The notes under the pieces were generated by a model that was not told where the DNA came from, searched no databases, and worked only from the letters and a program-made list of their open reading frames with translations. A DNA stretch of 64,000 nt, from NCBI GenBank assembly GCA_028456385.1, contig JALNQF010000006.1, forward strand, positions 248,001 through 312,000, given 5' to 3'. This stretch comes from Ophiosphaerella korrae (taxonomy: Eukaryota > Ascomycota > Dothideomycetes > Pleosporales > Phaeosphaeriaceae). Shown piece after piece: positions 23,210 through 34,355 of this stretch (its first letter is position 1; each line of letters begins with the position of its first letter). The position numbers and the translations under genes were made by a program.

Positions 23210-23543
23210 CTAAGCAGGAGCAGTGGGGTTGACGTCGGAGCAGAGGAGAGCCTGTCCTAGGATGGGAATCAAGCAGCATTTGGCCTGTTGACCCTTGGCG
23301 GCGCAGCCCTCGATGAAGCCATTGATGGTGGTGGGGAAGGTGGTGGCTGATAAATCGTCAGTCAATTGAGATGGAAGGAGAGTGTTGTTAAGGCGTACGA
23401 GGTGCGCAGTCCAAGTTGGCAAGATCCAGGACGTCAGTTGCGCAGCAGACAGGGTTGCCGGAGCTGCAGAGACCGACTTGACGCTCCTCCAGAGGGGCAG
23501 CGAAGGCCGCGACGGCGAAAGCGAGGATGGTGGTGTAGAGCAT
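23210..23543 (-). CDS. Class II hydrophobin
   Basis: Exons 23543-23399 and 23346-23210 with a 52-nt intron (GTACGC..CAG); 93 residues. A signal peptide (MLYTTILAFAVAAFAAPL) is followed by the eight-cysteine hydrophobin pattern C, CC, C, C, CC, C: GLCSSG, VCCATD, LDCAPP, EGCAAK, AKCCLIP and ALLCSD. The intron falls right after the fourth cysteine segment. Spacing and the ILGQALLC ending are those of class II hydrophobins, which self-assemble at air-water interfaces and coat hyphae and spores. A TATAAAG lies 108 bases upstream of the ATG. Alone in its region with about 2.2 kb of non-coding sequence upstream, consistent with independent developmental control. Confidence 0.95.
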
Positions 23544-25722
23544 GTTGATGGGTTAAGAATGTGTGGTTGATTTTGGGGATGAAGTGATAGTTGAAGTGTG
23601 TTTGTGGACTGTTGTGCTGTAATGCTCAATTGCAGGAACTATCCTGCCCTCTTTATACTTCACGGTCTATCTGCTTAGGGGAAACATGTTGAACCAAGTT
23701 CATGGCAAATCCATAGCATCGTCATCATCAATGTACCATGCTCGAAGCAGGATCGACACCATAGCTAGGGAAGCAGACTAAGTATGGGCCTTCGCCTGGT
23801 CAAACCCTAGTTTGGTAGAGCATTGGGACACAGATTACTAGGGCCAGTGCTCAACTGGGAGTAAATGACGTCGATCCAGATATTTCAGCTTCAATGCGCC
23901 AAAGAAAGGATATTAGTGGATAGACAAGTTGTGGTAATGATGCTGATCTTTGAAACGGGCACGGTAGGGATTTCCCTAGTAAGATGTTGCTAACAGATCT
24001 CTGACGATCGAAAGCGGAACAATGACTACTCATGGCAATGATATGACGCTCTAGTGGCTGTATTTCATCCACACCAGGAACCGCGTTTCCACGTACCTGT
24101 CCGGACAACAAAGTTTGCTTGCTAAACCATACACTTAGTAACGTTGTCACGGGCACGGATAGCTGATTGAAGCATTCTAGAAAGCCACAATATTGGAGCA
24201 TGACGGACTCGCCCTGCCACAATACCCTGGCGATAGTGACGTCGAAGTGAGCTGGGGGTGGCGTGGAAGCGAACGCTTGTTTGCAACAATGGCATGAGAG
24301 CTCATCTCCCGGACCAGGCTGATAAAGACGCAGCCCTAGGCATAGAACCTACGACACGTTCCAGTGGGTCCAACCCACTCATGAATCGATAATCATTTGG
24401 ACGAATCACCTGAATGGTCAGTAATGCAACAACCTTAACACTCAGGGATTCGTCAGATGCTGGAGGCGAATGCTTGCGTCGCCCAACAACACCCGCCACA
24501 TCAACTCTTTCTTTCCTTGGGCCACACATCGCACACCCCGCGATGCGACTAACGGCTACCCCCGTGGCAAAGTCCTGCCAACGCGGCCGTCAAAGTATGT
24601 GCGCAACGTTGATAGGGGTGCCGATCGCATTACAGAAAAACGTGCAGCCAGAGAGGCGTTACAAGGTAGTGGAGCGAATGAGACATCGATACCAGCTCCA
24701 AGAACCGCTCGGAGCATTGACAAAACCTGTTAACACTTCGGCTAACGGACAATATTACACAAGGGTCAAACCTTATAGATACGTACTTGATGATATCTGG
24801 TTGATATGATTAGTTCTATTCCATAGATATGTATGCGGTAAAATGCCTTGGCTTCCGTACAGCCACAATAAAGGTGATAGCAGACATGTAACATCGCCAC
24901 ATGTTCGTCGCCGCAGTGCTGCCGTGGAGAACTTTTGTGGAGTGGAACATTGCGACGGGCGACCGTTGAGCCTTGTCAGCCACACCGGCCCACCCAAGGC
25001 GCCTTCCCTGATTTAGCCCGCTGACCCGCTCGCTAAGGCTAATGGACGTCACGTCGCCAGAATGCTGTCAGGCACAGGCGCAACAAGGGGTAAACCTGCA
25101 TCTCACTGAAGCGCATTTACATCATTAGCATCGCATCAAGCCAATGGAAATCCCATGTTCATCAATTTGGACTTCCTTTTGCCCTTCACGTGGAAGCGAA
25201 GTCGACATCTTGTTACCGAGCGCGCCGCAAGTGCGCTTCCTGGAGCCGAAGGCGACGACCCTGAAGCCTTGGGCGGGCGACGAGCCGGATGATATCGAGC
25301 TGAGGTTTCAATCAAGGAGGTTTCTCTGTATTCGCCAAAGACTATGACATCAATGTCGAAGCCAAGCACCTTTTCACGCTCAAACAGTCAACCACTTGAG
25401 CTGCCAAGTAAACTGTATTGGCTCTAAAACGCCTTGGGACGATGGACATCCGAGTGGCCCTCGCAATACCGAAGCACTAGGCTTTCAACAGCCGGCTAGG
25501 TGAAGCCGCGGAGTAAAACACGAAATCAAGGCGATTCAAGCGATCGGATATAGTCTAACGTGGTCAAATATGCACGAAGTCCAAATGAGAGTACCGAGTT
25601 GGCATTAATACTGATAGTTATCGAGCTCCAAAAGAAGAAAACAAACGCCCAGCAATGCAGCACCCATGCTATGCTATGCAAAATAAATCACTTTTGTCCG
25701 CCCTCATGCGCTTGGTAAAGAT
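23544..25722. other. Long intergenic region, no gene supported
   Basis: About 2.2 kb upstream of the hydrophobin and downstream of the permease. Short open frames on both strands (for example near 24414-24809 and 25136-25369) match nothing recognisable and lack splice-consistent extension. Confidence 0.5.
23651..23657 (-). promoter_or_regulatory. TATA box of the hydrophobin gene
   Basis: TATAAAG on the minus strand, 108 bases upstream of the hydrophobin ATG. Confidence 0.55.
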
Positions 25723-27395
25723 TTAGAAAATCTTGTTCAACTTCTTCCAGCCGCTCCGAGAGCTCTCTTCCCAAGTCTCTGCAAGTTCGTCTTCGAACTT
25801 GCCACTCATGATATCTGCCTCGGCAGGGCTGACAAATTTGCTTTTCGTAACCAGTTTATGGCCGACATAAAGTACTGCGAACAGGATCAAGCTGATGTAC
25901 CTGATGAAGAAGTCTTGCGTGTTCCATGGCACGAAGGCAGTAAATCCTTGTGTAATGGTGATGATAGCGCAGAACACCAAACCGTAGATTGCAAGGCCAC
26001 GGCCACCCCAGCTCTTGTAGGGAAGGGTATCACGATCGATGTTCTGAGCTTTTAGTGCACGCATGAAGAAAATGTGGCAGATGCAAATGCAGCTCCACGC
26101 AATGAAGCCAGCGACAGAAATGATGTTGAGCAGCCAATTGAATGCTTCACCGCCATTGGAGGAAAGGTTTAGGAAACCAAGAAGACCCATGGCAGCCGTG
26201 ACTGCAGTAGCATAGTATGGAACGCCCCGCTTGCTCGTGCGCTTGAAGAAAGCTGGCGCGCAGCGCTCCTCGGCGAGACCGACAAGGATGCGGCTTCCAG
26301 AGTAGACATTTGAGCTGGCAGCGGAGAGGACTACGGTGAGGAGAATAGCGTTCATGATGTCGGGAAGAGCGCTAACACCTGCAAGATTGATGGCAATAAC
26401 GAGAGGGCTGGATCCGGCATTCGTGGCGCCTACGGCGATGTCCTTGTTATTGTATGGGACCAAGATACCAATGAAGAAGATTGTGAATACGAAAAGGGTA
26501 AAAATACTCCAGAACGTCTTGCGAATCGCTTGCGGCATTGTCTTTCGTGGATTTGAAGATTCTCCAGCCCCTATTGCGCAGAGCTCAGTCCCTTGGTAAG
26601 CAAAGCCTGAATATATTAGCACTTTCCTTTGCTCTAACTTATACTCCAAATCAACATACCAGCCTGGATCAAAACCGCCCAAAAGCCAACGAATTTGGCA
26701 ACAGCCCCTTCCGTAAGGTATGGCGCAAATGCGCCGGGTTCATTCCAGTATTTGAATCCAATGTAGCCCTGCTTGCCAACACCGGCATTCATACAGATAG
26801 CAAAGATCCAGAATCCGAAAAGCGCAACAACCTTGATAGAAGCAAACCAAAATTCAAACTCGCCAAAGATATCGACAGGTAAGAAATTGACAGCGGTGAT
26901 AGGGACCCAGAAGATAGTAATGAAGATGCCGATGCTGAGGCTGTCATTCCACCATTGGATGATCAAGCCAGCTGCCGTAAGCTCAAGCGCATACGTGATG
27001 GACCAAGAAAACCAGTAAATCCAGCCCATAGAGAAACCAAGACTGGGATCAACGAATCGTGCGGCATACTGCGTGAAGGCTCCAGCAATAGGAAGGTATG
27101 TCGCCATTTCCGCGAGACTGAGCATGACCGAATAGACGAGAGTACCAACGAAGACGTATGCGAGGAGAGCGCCTGCAGGACCAGCAGTCGCGATCGAGCC
27201 CCCGCTGGCAATAAAAACACCAGTACCAACGGTTCCGCCAATTGCAACGAATTGCAAATGCCTGCTCGAGAGATTTCTCTTCAGACCCTCCTCTGGAGCC
27301 GCAGTCTGCTTCTCGACATCGCTTGATGAATGAGGAATTGACTTGTCTGAGCGATGATCGCCCTTGGGCAAGATACCCTCTGCAGCAGTTGCCAT
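25723..27395 (-). CDS. Amino-acid permease (YAT family, APC superfamily)
   Basis: Exons 27395-26660 and 26606-25723 with a 53-nt intron (GTATGT..CAG); 539 residues. The hydrophilic N-terminus is followed by the TM1 motif IGGTVGTGVFIASG and about twelve spans. The family signature is in the second exon, FAYQGTELCAIGAGESSNPR with TMPQAIRKTFW. Late spans include NWLLNIISVAGFIAWSCICI. These permeases are proton-coupled importers of amino acids at the plasma membrane; substrate cannot be told from sequence. The C-terminus (EESSRSGWKKLNKIF) is a short cytosolic tail of the kind used for ubiquitin-dependent turnover. Length is normal. Confidence 0.94.
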
Positions 27396-28924
27396 CCCGA
27401 TAAAGAGTTTGGTGGCGAGGACCGAAGCTTGGATTGTGAATAATTGATAGATCGCGTAACTGTCAAGCGTACGACACCCAGGGGGACCAGGGATATTTCA
27501 ATGTCGAGTTGCGCCATTTCGCAAAGCCCCACAGTCAACCGCCGGGAGACTCCATGCTCCAGATAGCCCATGGACCACTGAAATTTTTATTGCGGTCCAC
27601 TTCGCGGGCAATAAATCGATGTTTGCCGAAGGGTCACTTGTAGCTCTTCGTGATCATAGGGTGACCAGATGAACAGAATTTTCTAGCAGGGGTATGGTCG
27701 GCTACGGGCGGCGATGTAGGAACGCTATGCAACACGCCACCGACGCGAAAGCTCGTCGTTGCCGAGAATCGTTAACCCGAAAAACTCTGCAGAATGTTCA
27801 GGCATGACGGTGGCGGCTGAAATTCAATTCGGCGTGGTGCAAGGGCCGGTCCTTCTTCGGTAGCACTGAAAGAGTGGGCTGGAGATCGAAATGTGCTTAG
27901 CTTATCTGAAAATCTCGTCGTCAGCATCAGTTACATATCGGATAACTACCGAAACTGACTCGTTTCATCATTTTGCAATTTGTCTGATCGTGGGTCGTGG
28001 GCTGATTCACAGGATACAGTCATATCAATGATCATAGCCTATACCTCTGAATGGATGCCGCCTATCTCGACTGCCGTGTTACGTGGAGGCCCTTTGGAGC
28101 GCTCATCAAAGGCTTTGCCATAGCTGCAAGCATGTAAGATCATCTACAACTGGAGATCAAAGGGAGTATCCCACATCAGAAGACTATGCGACTCCATGAG
28201 GATCTAGCTGCGTACTGACCGTGCGTTTTTCGGTTGATAAAGACTACACATCGAAGACATTGCCGTCAAAAGACGTGGATACACTGGCCTCATAGCCTGA
28301 CAGCTTGGGAGATTAATAGCCATGTAGCAGATTGCCGTGTGCGACTGTAACAATATGACATCTGATTGACTTAGATGTTTGTCACATCAATCCATGCTTG
28401 GTCAGGATTAGACTCCAAAGGTCTCAGCCCTATGCAGGTCCAGAACACGTGGTGTTACTCGATGGCCACGGAAATTTTTCGCTCGGTTACATTCTCATTG
28501 GTTGAATTCATTCGTCTTAGGATATTTTGGCCTCTGGTCTTGGATACTTACAAGTGAACCTCGCAAGTCTTCGCAAGTCTTCGCCAAGGTTTGATTGTCC
28601 TACGTTGTCGTTACATTGATATCTAGTGGTTTTCTTTTACAGAATGTCTGAGTTCGTCATTTTCGAGCTTTTGTCTTCTTTTCTTTCGTCTGGTAACCAT
28701 GGAGATCCATTAACGGATATCAGAATCCGGCATGTTTTATAATATCATCAGTGACATCTTTTCGGGTCATCTGTGCATGGAAGCTACCATGCATATCAAG
28801 TGGGGAGTTCCACCACATAGATTTTCGCTCCATCAACAGAAATCTCCCGACTCATTGGCTTACAGAATCGCAAAGCTCATGGTACGCAAAGTAATTTACA
28901 ACTTTGGCCAAAAAGACGAGAACA
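27396..28924. other. Intergenic region at start of a gene-poor block
   Basis: About 1.5 kb with no supported gene. Contains a short tandem duplication CGCAAGTCTT around 28562-28581. Confidence 0.45.
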
Positions 28925-30219
28925 ATGACTTCCGACATATACCCACAACTTCACGACCCAGCGTGTCGCTCTGGTTCGTCACAACCTCCACGCCGCACGC
29001 CCACAAACGGTTTCAGTTTCTTTAAAATTCTGCAAGCGCATGTGCTCATTGAAGGAACAGATCATGTCGCGCTGTTACAATCAACACTTGGCGACAATAC
29101 CGACCATGTTCTCTCAACCCTCGATAATCTTAACGCAGGCGTTGCATACGTCCATCAAGGTGCTTTCAAGACTATCTACGACGGTGCGAAATCTGCTATG
29201 CATAATAGTGACTAGTCTCTCACGAGCAGAGAGTCACTATTGAGAGTCGATATCTGTCAGCAACGTGACATGGCCGATCATGCAATTGACAAGACGGCCA
29301 ACTCTACCATCAATTTTATCCAATCCCGGCCCATTTACAGCCAGAACGTCGTTGTAAATGCTTGGACCACTGATGCAGTATCCGTTTGTCTGAATGAGAT
29401 AACGATGCTGGAGTATGTGTGTTGGTTTAACGTCCCTATTGACGATGTTGGAAGACAACCTAGATGACTCCATTCGTTTAGAGTACTCCTGGAATTGCAT
29501 CCAATCATTCATTAATGATGCTGTTGCTGCTCTTCAAGGAATCTTTAACCTCATGAGTGCTGTCAATATGAATGCCTATACCGTCAACATTACAAGCCAT
29601 CCTCCTTAAGACCTCTTTGGTCGCAATCTCAGCGTCTCCTCAGCAACGGGCTCAGAACTCGGTAGTGGCGCTGGGACTCAGTCACGTAACTCGAACACTG
29701 CGTCTGCGTTCGGTTTCATGAAGCGCGCTCTCAGTGTCAGTCAACCATCTCCCGCGCCCAAATCAGCTCGCTAGGGATCCATCGCCATTCCTGACCCAGA
29801 AACTAATTCTCGAGGCTTCCGTGCGAGCATGAGTCTAGCGTATCCTACTAAAATGCCCACGTTTGGAGACTATCCGCATATCATCTTGACGACGATCCCA
29901 TCAACACCAGCGACTGGCGAGGGGAATTCGTTAAGTCCGTTTAAGAGTACTGATGATTATTTCGCCGTGGGGGATGTGAATACAGGCAGTAAGGCTAGTG
30001 TGGCTGACGATATGATGCAACTATAAGTCGTTCATGCGGTGCTGAGATTTAAATTGCACTAACTTGTTGTATAGTGAGAGCCTGGATCCGCTTTATTCGC
30101 CAATAGTGAATAGAGCTATCAAAATGCCATCACCAGCCACGCTGAGGAGGCTTTCGGAGAGCTTTGAGATGAGTCCTACTGGCATTGCTGTTTGGCAGAT
30201 ATATTTGCTTAGTACCTGA
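28925..30219 (+). pseudogene. Decayed protein-coding gene of unknown family
   Basis: The open frame starts with ATG at 28925 and reads as protein to about 29410, but is interrupted by TAG at 29213. It then shifts frame and continues to 30026 with TAA at 29607 and TAG at 29772. A further protein-like stretch (SPATLRRLSESFEMSP region) follows an acceptor-like site near 30071 and ends at TGA 30219. All three internal stops are one C-to-T change from Gln codons (CAG or CAA), the change made by RIP. The residues between the stops look natural: NGFSFFKILQAHVLIEGTDH, NCIQSFINDAVAALQGIFN and a Ser-rich end. No family recognised. An alternative is a multi-intron gene: a 48-nt intron could remove the first stop, but I found no splice pair that repairs the frame change at about 29410. 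Confidence 0.45.
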
Positions 30220-30345
30220 TGTTAGTGTTTTGGATTGTAATAGTCCCATTAGAGGTCATGTGAATTTGCCCCAATTCACTCATTTGGCTATGTATCTGTT
30301 ACACCGTACCGGAGATCTTTTCATCCAAATATCAGACTTCAGCAT

Positions 30346-30371
30346 ATCGTAAATCGTAAATCGTAAATCGT
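30346..30371. repeat. ATCGTAA tandem repeat
   Basis: Three full copies and a partial copy of the 7-mer ATCGTAA, in the 3' flank between the decayed gene and the orphan gene. Confidence 0.7.
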
Positions 30372-30464
30372 ATAAAATAGACACAGCAATGAAAATTGCT
30401 AGGAAAAGCCTTGATTGCTACCGCAAACAATACACTACACTAAACAATTCGAAGGCAAGCAGGA

Positions 30465-32030
30465 TCACTCTTCGTCCAACTGCCTAAGCATCTCTTCCTC
30501 CAGCCAGTCTTCGTCCGCGAGAGCGACAGACGCCCGTTTGTGAGTCGCAGTTTTCTTCCCAACACCATTCGTTGCCGCCCGGGATGCCTTGGATTTGGCC
30601 TTGGAGCGTGCCGAAGCACTTCCTGCTCCGGATCCCGCCGAGAATTCGGAGATGGGCCTGGTGCGCTTCACTGCTAGCTCCGGCTCAGCAGCCACAGGCT
30701 GTGAGGTAGCCTGGAGGGTATTTGTGGGTTGTGGTAGAGTGGGAGGAGAGGGAGAGGGAGGGAGAGGGGAAGCAGGAGGAGGCGGAGGGTCCATATTTAG
30801 AACCAAAAGGGGCAGGTTCATATACCAACCTAAATTAAAGATCCCATGAAGGAAGTCTTGCATACTAGGGCCATAGTATGTGATCAAGTCGTAGCCGTGC
30901 GGCTGTACGGCGCCCCAAAACGTCTGAATCTCTCCAGCCCATGGCATGGAGGCCAAGTCCTCTTGTGAGAAATCATCGCGATGCTCTTTAAGCTTATTGC
31001 CCACTACACCAAGGAGAAGCTTCAGCTTCGCCATCTCATCCCCAACGTTACCCAAAGTTTTCATCTTGTCGACGAATTGAGTCATGATGGCTCTAAGAGC
31101 CTCGCTCTTTGTCGTCAGCTCATCGCAGAGCTGCCCGAATTCATAAGGTAGTGGCGCGATGACCACCGGACCCACCATTGGCTGGACGGTGCTCGGGATG
31201 TTTTGAATCGCCGAGAAGTGATTGATTGCTGGTGCAGTCGGAGGAGCGGTGGGCGCGGACGGGGCAGGCTCGATAGCCTTAGGGGCTGTCGCGGCAGCAA
31301 GGAGAGAGGGGGGAGAGGGGCCAGGAGTATACGAGGCCGGAAGAGGTGATAGTGGAGTATTTGAGCGAGGAGGCGGGAGCCTCTCAAATATGGGAGTGAT
31401 AACATCTTTTGTGTCAAGATTTGATGTAGGAGTCGGGGTAGGTGAAGGGGTGTCGCATCTCCAGGCCTGGTAGCATTGAGGGCGATTGAAATATCCAGTT
31501 GGAGCGAAATTAGGAGCGAATTCTTGGAGGGTTCTGAATGTTTCCTTGGCCGGGGAATCTAGGGGTGTTACACTCTCGTCCCCGTCCTGTCCCTCTTCTG
31601 CCGTTATGACCGGCGAGGGATGGGCATTACTGTCTGAAATAGAGAGGCACTTGAATATGATAACGACAACACACACGAAGAGAATATCGCGCGACATTTT
31701 GACAATATGATGGCGTTCCAGATCGCCGATGGGGTTGCCAAAACAATGATGAAGTTCCTCAAGGAAGCTGTCCCACCACCCTTGAGTAGCTTCAAAGCAG
31801 CTTTCAACCCAGTTCAGGATGGTGATCATGGCATCGAAAATTGATGTAACCGTATAGCAGAAGAAATTGTGTGCGTTGATAGTACCATCCTTTAGTAAAT
31901 CGTAGATGAATTTAGGAAAAGCGGCGGCACTGAAAACGACATGGAGAACCACATCCTCCGCAAACTCGTAGAGATAATGGATGAGGACCCAAGCGATCTC
32001 GAGAGTCAGCGTGAAAAGTGTGGAGACCAT
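30465..32030 (-). CDS. Orphan protein with N-terminal membrane segments and basic tail
   Basis: Single exon, 521 residues, ATG at 32030. Residues 3-40 are hydrophobic (LFTLTLEIAWVLIHYLYEF) and residues 115-129 are a strong span (ILFVCVVVIIFKCL). From about 140 to 290 it is Pro/Ser/Thr-rich and disordered, and 290-400 is a predicted helical region (KLKLLLGVVGNKLKEHRDDF). Another Pro-rich linker (PPPPPASPLPPSPSPP) leads to a Lys/Arg/Ser-rich tail that could be a nuclear localisation signal (ARSKAKSKASRAATNG) and an acidic end (DEDWLEEEMLRQLDEE). No family recognised. It lies in the gene-poor block next to a decayed gene, so it may be lineage-specific. The long uninterrupted frame and coherent domain layout support it being real. 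Confidence 0.65.
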   Translation of the reverse strand: MVSTLFTLTLEIAWVLIHYLYEFAEDVVLHVVFSAAAFPKFIYDLLKDGTINAHNFFCYTVTSIFDAMITILNWVESCFEATQGWWDSFLEELHHCFGNPIGDLERHHIVKMSRDILFVCVVVIIFKCLSISDSNAHPSPVITAEEGQDGDESVTPLDSPAKETFRTLQEFAPNFAPTGYFNRPQCYQAWRCDTPSPTPTPTSNLDTKDVITPIFERLPPPRSNTPLSPLPASYTPGPSPPSLLAAATAPKAIEPAPSAPTAPPTAPAINHFSAIQNIPSTVQPMVGPVVIAPLPYEFGQLCDELTTKSEALRAIMTQFVDKMKTLGNVGDEMAKLKLLLGVVGNKLKEHRDDFSQEDLASMPWAGEIQTFWGAVQPHGYDLITYYGPSMQDFLHGIFNLGWYMNLPLLVLNMDPPPPPASPLPPSPSPPTLPQPTNTLQATSQPVAAEPELAVKRTRPISEFSAGSGAGSASARSKAKSKASRAATNGVGKKTATHKRASVALADEDWLEEEMLRQLDEE

Positions 32031-32476
32031 CTTGTGATTGAGGTATGGGTCGTGTCGTTGAGAAGATAGTCAAGAAGCTTGAGAGTCACGGCTTGTTCGC
32101 GATCCGGCTTGGGAGGGTATGTGCTCAAATATAAGGAGATACACCCAAGTATGAGACTGAGCGGCTTGGAAATGAGTGCGCAAGCGCGAGACGATGGGTG
32201 CAGTGTAGTGGAAAGGTCTGGGTGAAGACGAGCAGGAGAAAAGTTTCATAAATATAACCGTTTGCAACTAATCTTAGCGTTGCCGGTAACAATGATAGAC
32301 AGGAAATTTTACAATAAAATCGTAAGTGAATGTAGACAACGTTGTGGAGTGACAATTCATGCCATGTGATAGCAAACAAAAACCAAAGGAATGACTGTCC
32401 CGGCGACACAATTAGTTGGAAATATGGTCCAAATACACCAATGGGATGATATTGATGATAAAGACAAACGTGGCAT
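32031..32476. other. Intergenic region, nothing recognised
   Basis: About 445 bases containing the promoter of the orphan gene and the 3' end of the reductase gene, both on the minus strand. Confidence 0.4.
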
Positions 32477-33448
32477 TTACCTATGTCGTATCTGCAGATC
32501 CAGCGTCCTTGCAAGAACATACAAGATTGCAAGTCTGTCGCACTTAACGCCTTTCGCTCTGCCCAATCTCACCACATTTCCCAAAATTGCTTCAACTTCC
32601 GTCGGTCGATTTGATTGGACATCTTGTAACATACTGGGCTCAATGCCTGTGCCAGTGGGAATCCTCGCCTGGGCTCTGCTGAGCTGATATTCCGCCTTTT
32701 CCCGAGAAATATTGTGTCCGTAGGCGCGGGCAATATCGCAAATCTCTAGCATCACGGCTAGTAGAATATCGGATGCTTCGCTACAGCTCTCGAGGACTTC
32801 TGTATCTTTGCTGAGGGTCAAAGCACATACCGGGTTCCAGGATGCGTTGACAAGAAGCTTGAGCCAACGCTTAGACTGCACATCGTCGTAGAATTCTGCC
32901 GTGCCTCCAGCGGTTTGGATGAGCTCGGTAAAGGATTTAGCGGGCTCGCTGGGTGCTGATGTAGGGTAAATGCCGACTTGCAACTTCTCGACTTCGCCGT
33001 GCTTGACCACCCCGGCCGGCCGCTGAGTCGCTGGGAGATAGACAACAGCGCTGATGATTGGATTACTGCCGAAAACATCAGAATATTCCTGTTCGATCCC
33101 GATTCCATTCTGAATAAGCACGATAGCTGTCTTCCCAGGCGTAACAGCGGGCGCAATTAGCGCCGGAAGTGTTCCTGCGATGGCTTTGCTACAAACGACA
33201 ATGTAGTCATATGGTACACCTAGAGCTCTCAAGGCCGCTTCGTCGCAATCACGGACAACCCTTGGTCTAAATTGAATGTTTTGGCCAAAGATAGAAGAGT
33301 TAATGATGAAACCATTCCGGGTAACAACATCGTAGTTTGAGCGACATACAGCGGTAGTATCAGCGACCTTAGAGAGCAGCCACAGATATACTGTGCCTAT
33401 GCTTCCAGCACCAAAGAGGAGAACTTTTGGTCTGACTTCAGATGCCAT
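32477..33448 (-). CDS. 2-dehydropantoate 2-reductase-like (ketopantoate reductase) enzyme
   Basis: Single exon, 323 residues; the start is the ATG at 33448, since the upstream extension begins with TTG. The Rossmann NADPH motif is at the N-terminus, KVLLFGAGSIGTVYLWLL. The middle has VLIQNGIGIEQE and SAVVYLPATQRPAG, and the C-terminal ApbA/PanE helical domain contains KRWLKLLVNASWNPVCAL, with Lys197 and Asn201 at the positions of the catalytic residues. Family members reduce ketopantoate to pantoate with NADPH in pantothenate synthesis, but fungi carry several paralogues, some tied to secondary metabolism, so the substrate is open. The protein ends QIRHR just where an AG|GTAAAT donor-like site occurs, so a short 3' exon might be missing. 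Confidence 0.85.
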   Translation of the reverse strand: MASEVRPKVLLFGAGSIGTVYLWLLSKVADTTAVCRSNYDVVTRNGFIINSSIFGQNIQFRPRVVRDCDEAALRALGVPYDYIVVCSKAIAGTLPALIAPAVTPGKTAIVLIQNGIGIEQEYSDVFGSNPIISAVVYLPATQRPAGVVKHGEVEKLQVGIYPTSAPSEPAKSFTELIQTAGGTAEFYDDVQSKRWLKLLVNASWNPVCALTLSKDTEVLESCSEASDILLAVMLEICDIARAYGHNISREKAEYQLSRAQARIPTGTGIEPSMLQDVQSNRPTEVEAILGNVVRLGRAKGVKCDRLAILYVLARTLDLQIRHR

Positions 33449-34355
33449 TGATAGAGAATATGAAAGGAACAAAGCTATCTTAGTATGATAAATTAGGAGT
33501 TGTACGATACCAATGTGCTATTGAAGTTGCTGTAAGGATTTTTATATCCGATGCTAAATCTGCCCCACTTTTAGAATGACCCATAGGGCGTGGAATCCTT
33601 TTAGAGCACTGTGTAATTTGATAAGAAAATTCTACAAAATATTCACGTTGAAAATGCATAAGGTCTATGAACATCAATATTTCAACCCAAATTCTAAACT
33701 AATTCAATCATTAAATGTCCTTCGATTCTACCGTTATTCTGCAGCTAGAGAAGGCACTATCGAAATAAAAATTTATTGGAAGGTAAAATATGTCTTGATA
33801 CTAGTAGGATGCCTGGTTGAGAATGAAATCTGTCCCTTATATAATTGGCATACACCGCCAATCCCTTTTCCATATGGTGATAAAACTTGGCTCCTCAGAT
33901 TCTAGAAACCGACTTTAACTCTTGAAAACTAACTCTTTCTTTGCCGCCCCAACTCTCCATTCCAATACCTTATGTCGACCTAAGACCGCTAGGTAGATTT
34001 CGTACGGTATTTGATATATAGAAAATCAAATAGCTTAACCGGTGATTTTTGACTTCGAAAGGTTTGTATGTATGGGAGATATATCTTCGGTGAATTTAAA
34101 AGTAGGAGTCGAAGAATGTATGCACATGGTAGAATTAAGATTTTGGGGAGACGAGGCGTGCTCGCCTAATAACTCGCAGCAATCGTGATCCTGAGGTCAG
34201 CTCAATCTTGGAAGAAATGACCACCCCAAGCGTGAAAGATTGACTCTGAATACATTGTAAGGGACTCATGTAGTCTTTAGGAGCAGCATTCCAGTATCCC
34301 GATCATAAATGGCAGTGGGATATATAAGTATGCTTGGTTTGAATTCTTGATGTAC
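33449..34355. other. AT-rich intergenic region, no gene supported
   Basis: About 900 bases of AT-rich sequence; the one long plus-strand frame (33576-33905) looks like chance AT-rich coding and has no recognisable motif. Confidence 0.45.

Noticed and set aside
13215..23543. GH125, GPI protein, hydrophobin and HsbA genes as one functional cluster
   Set aside because: They are spread over 35 kb among unrelated housekeeping genes, with no shared regulator gene or common promoter motif beyond ordinary TATA boxes.
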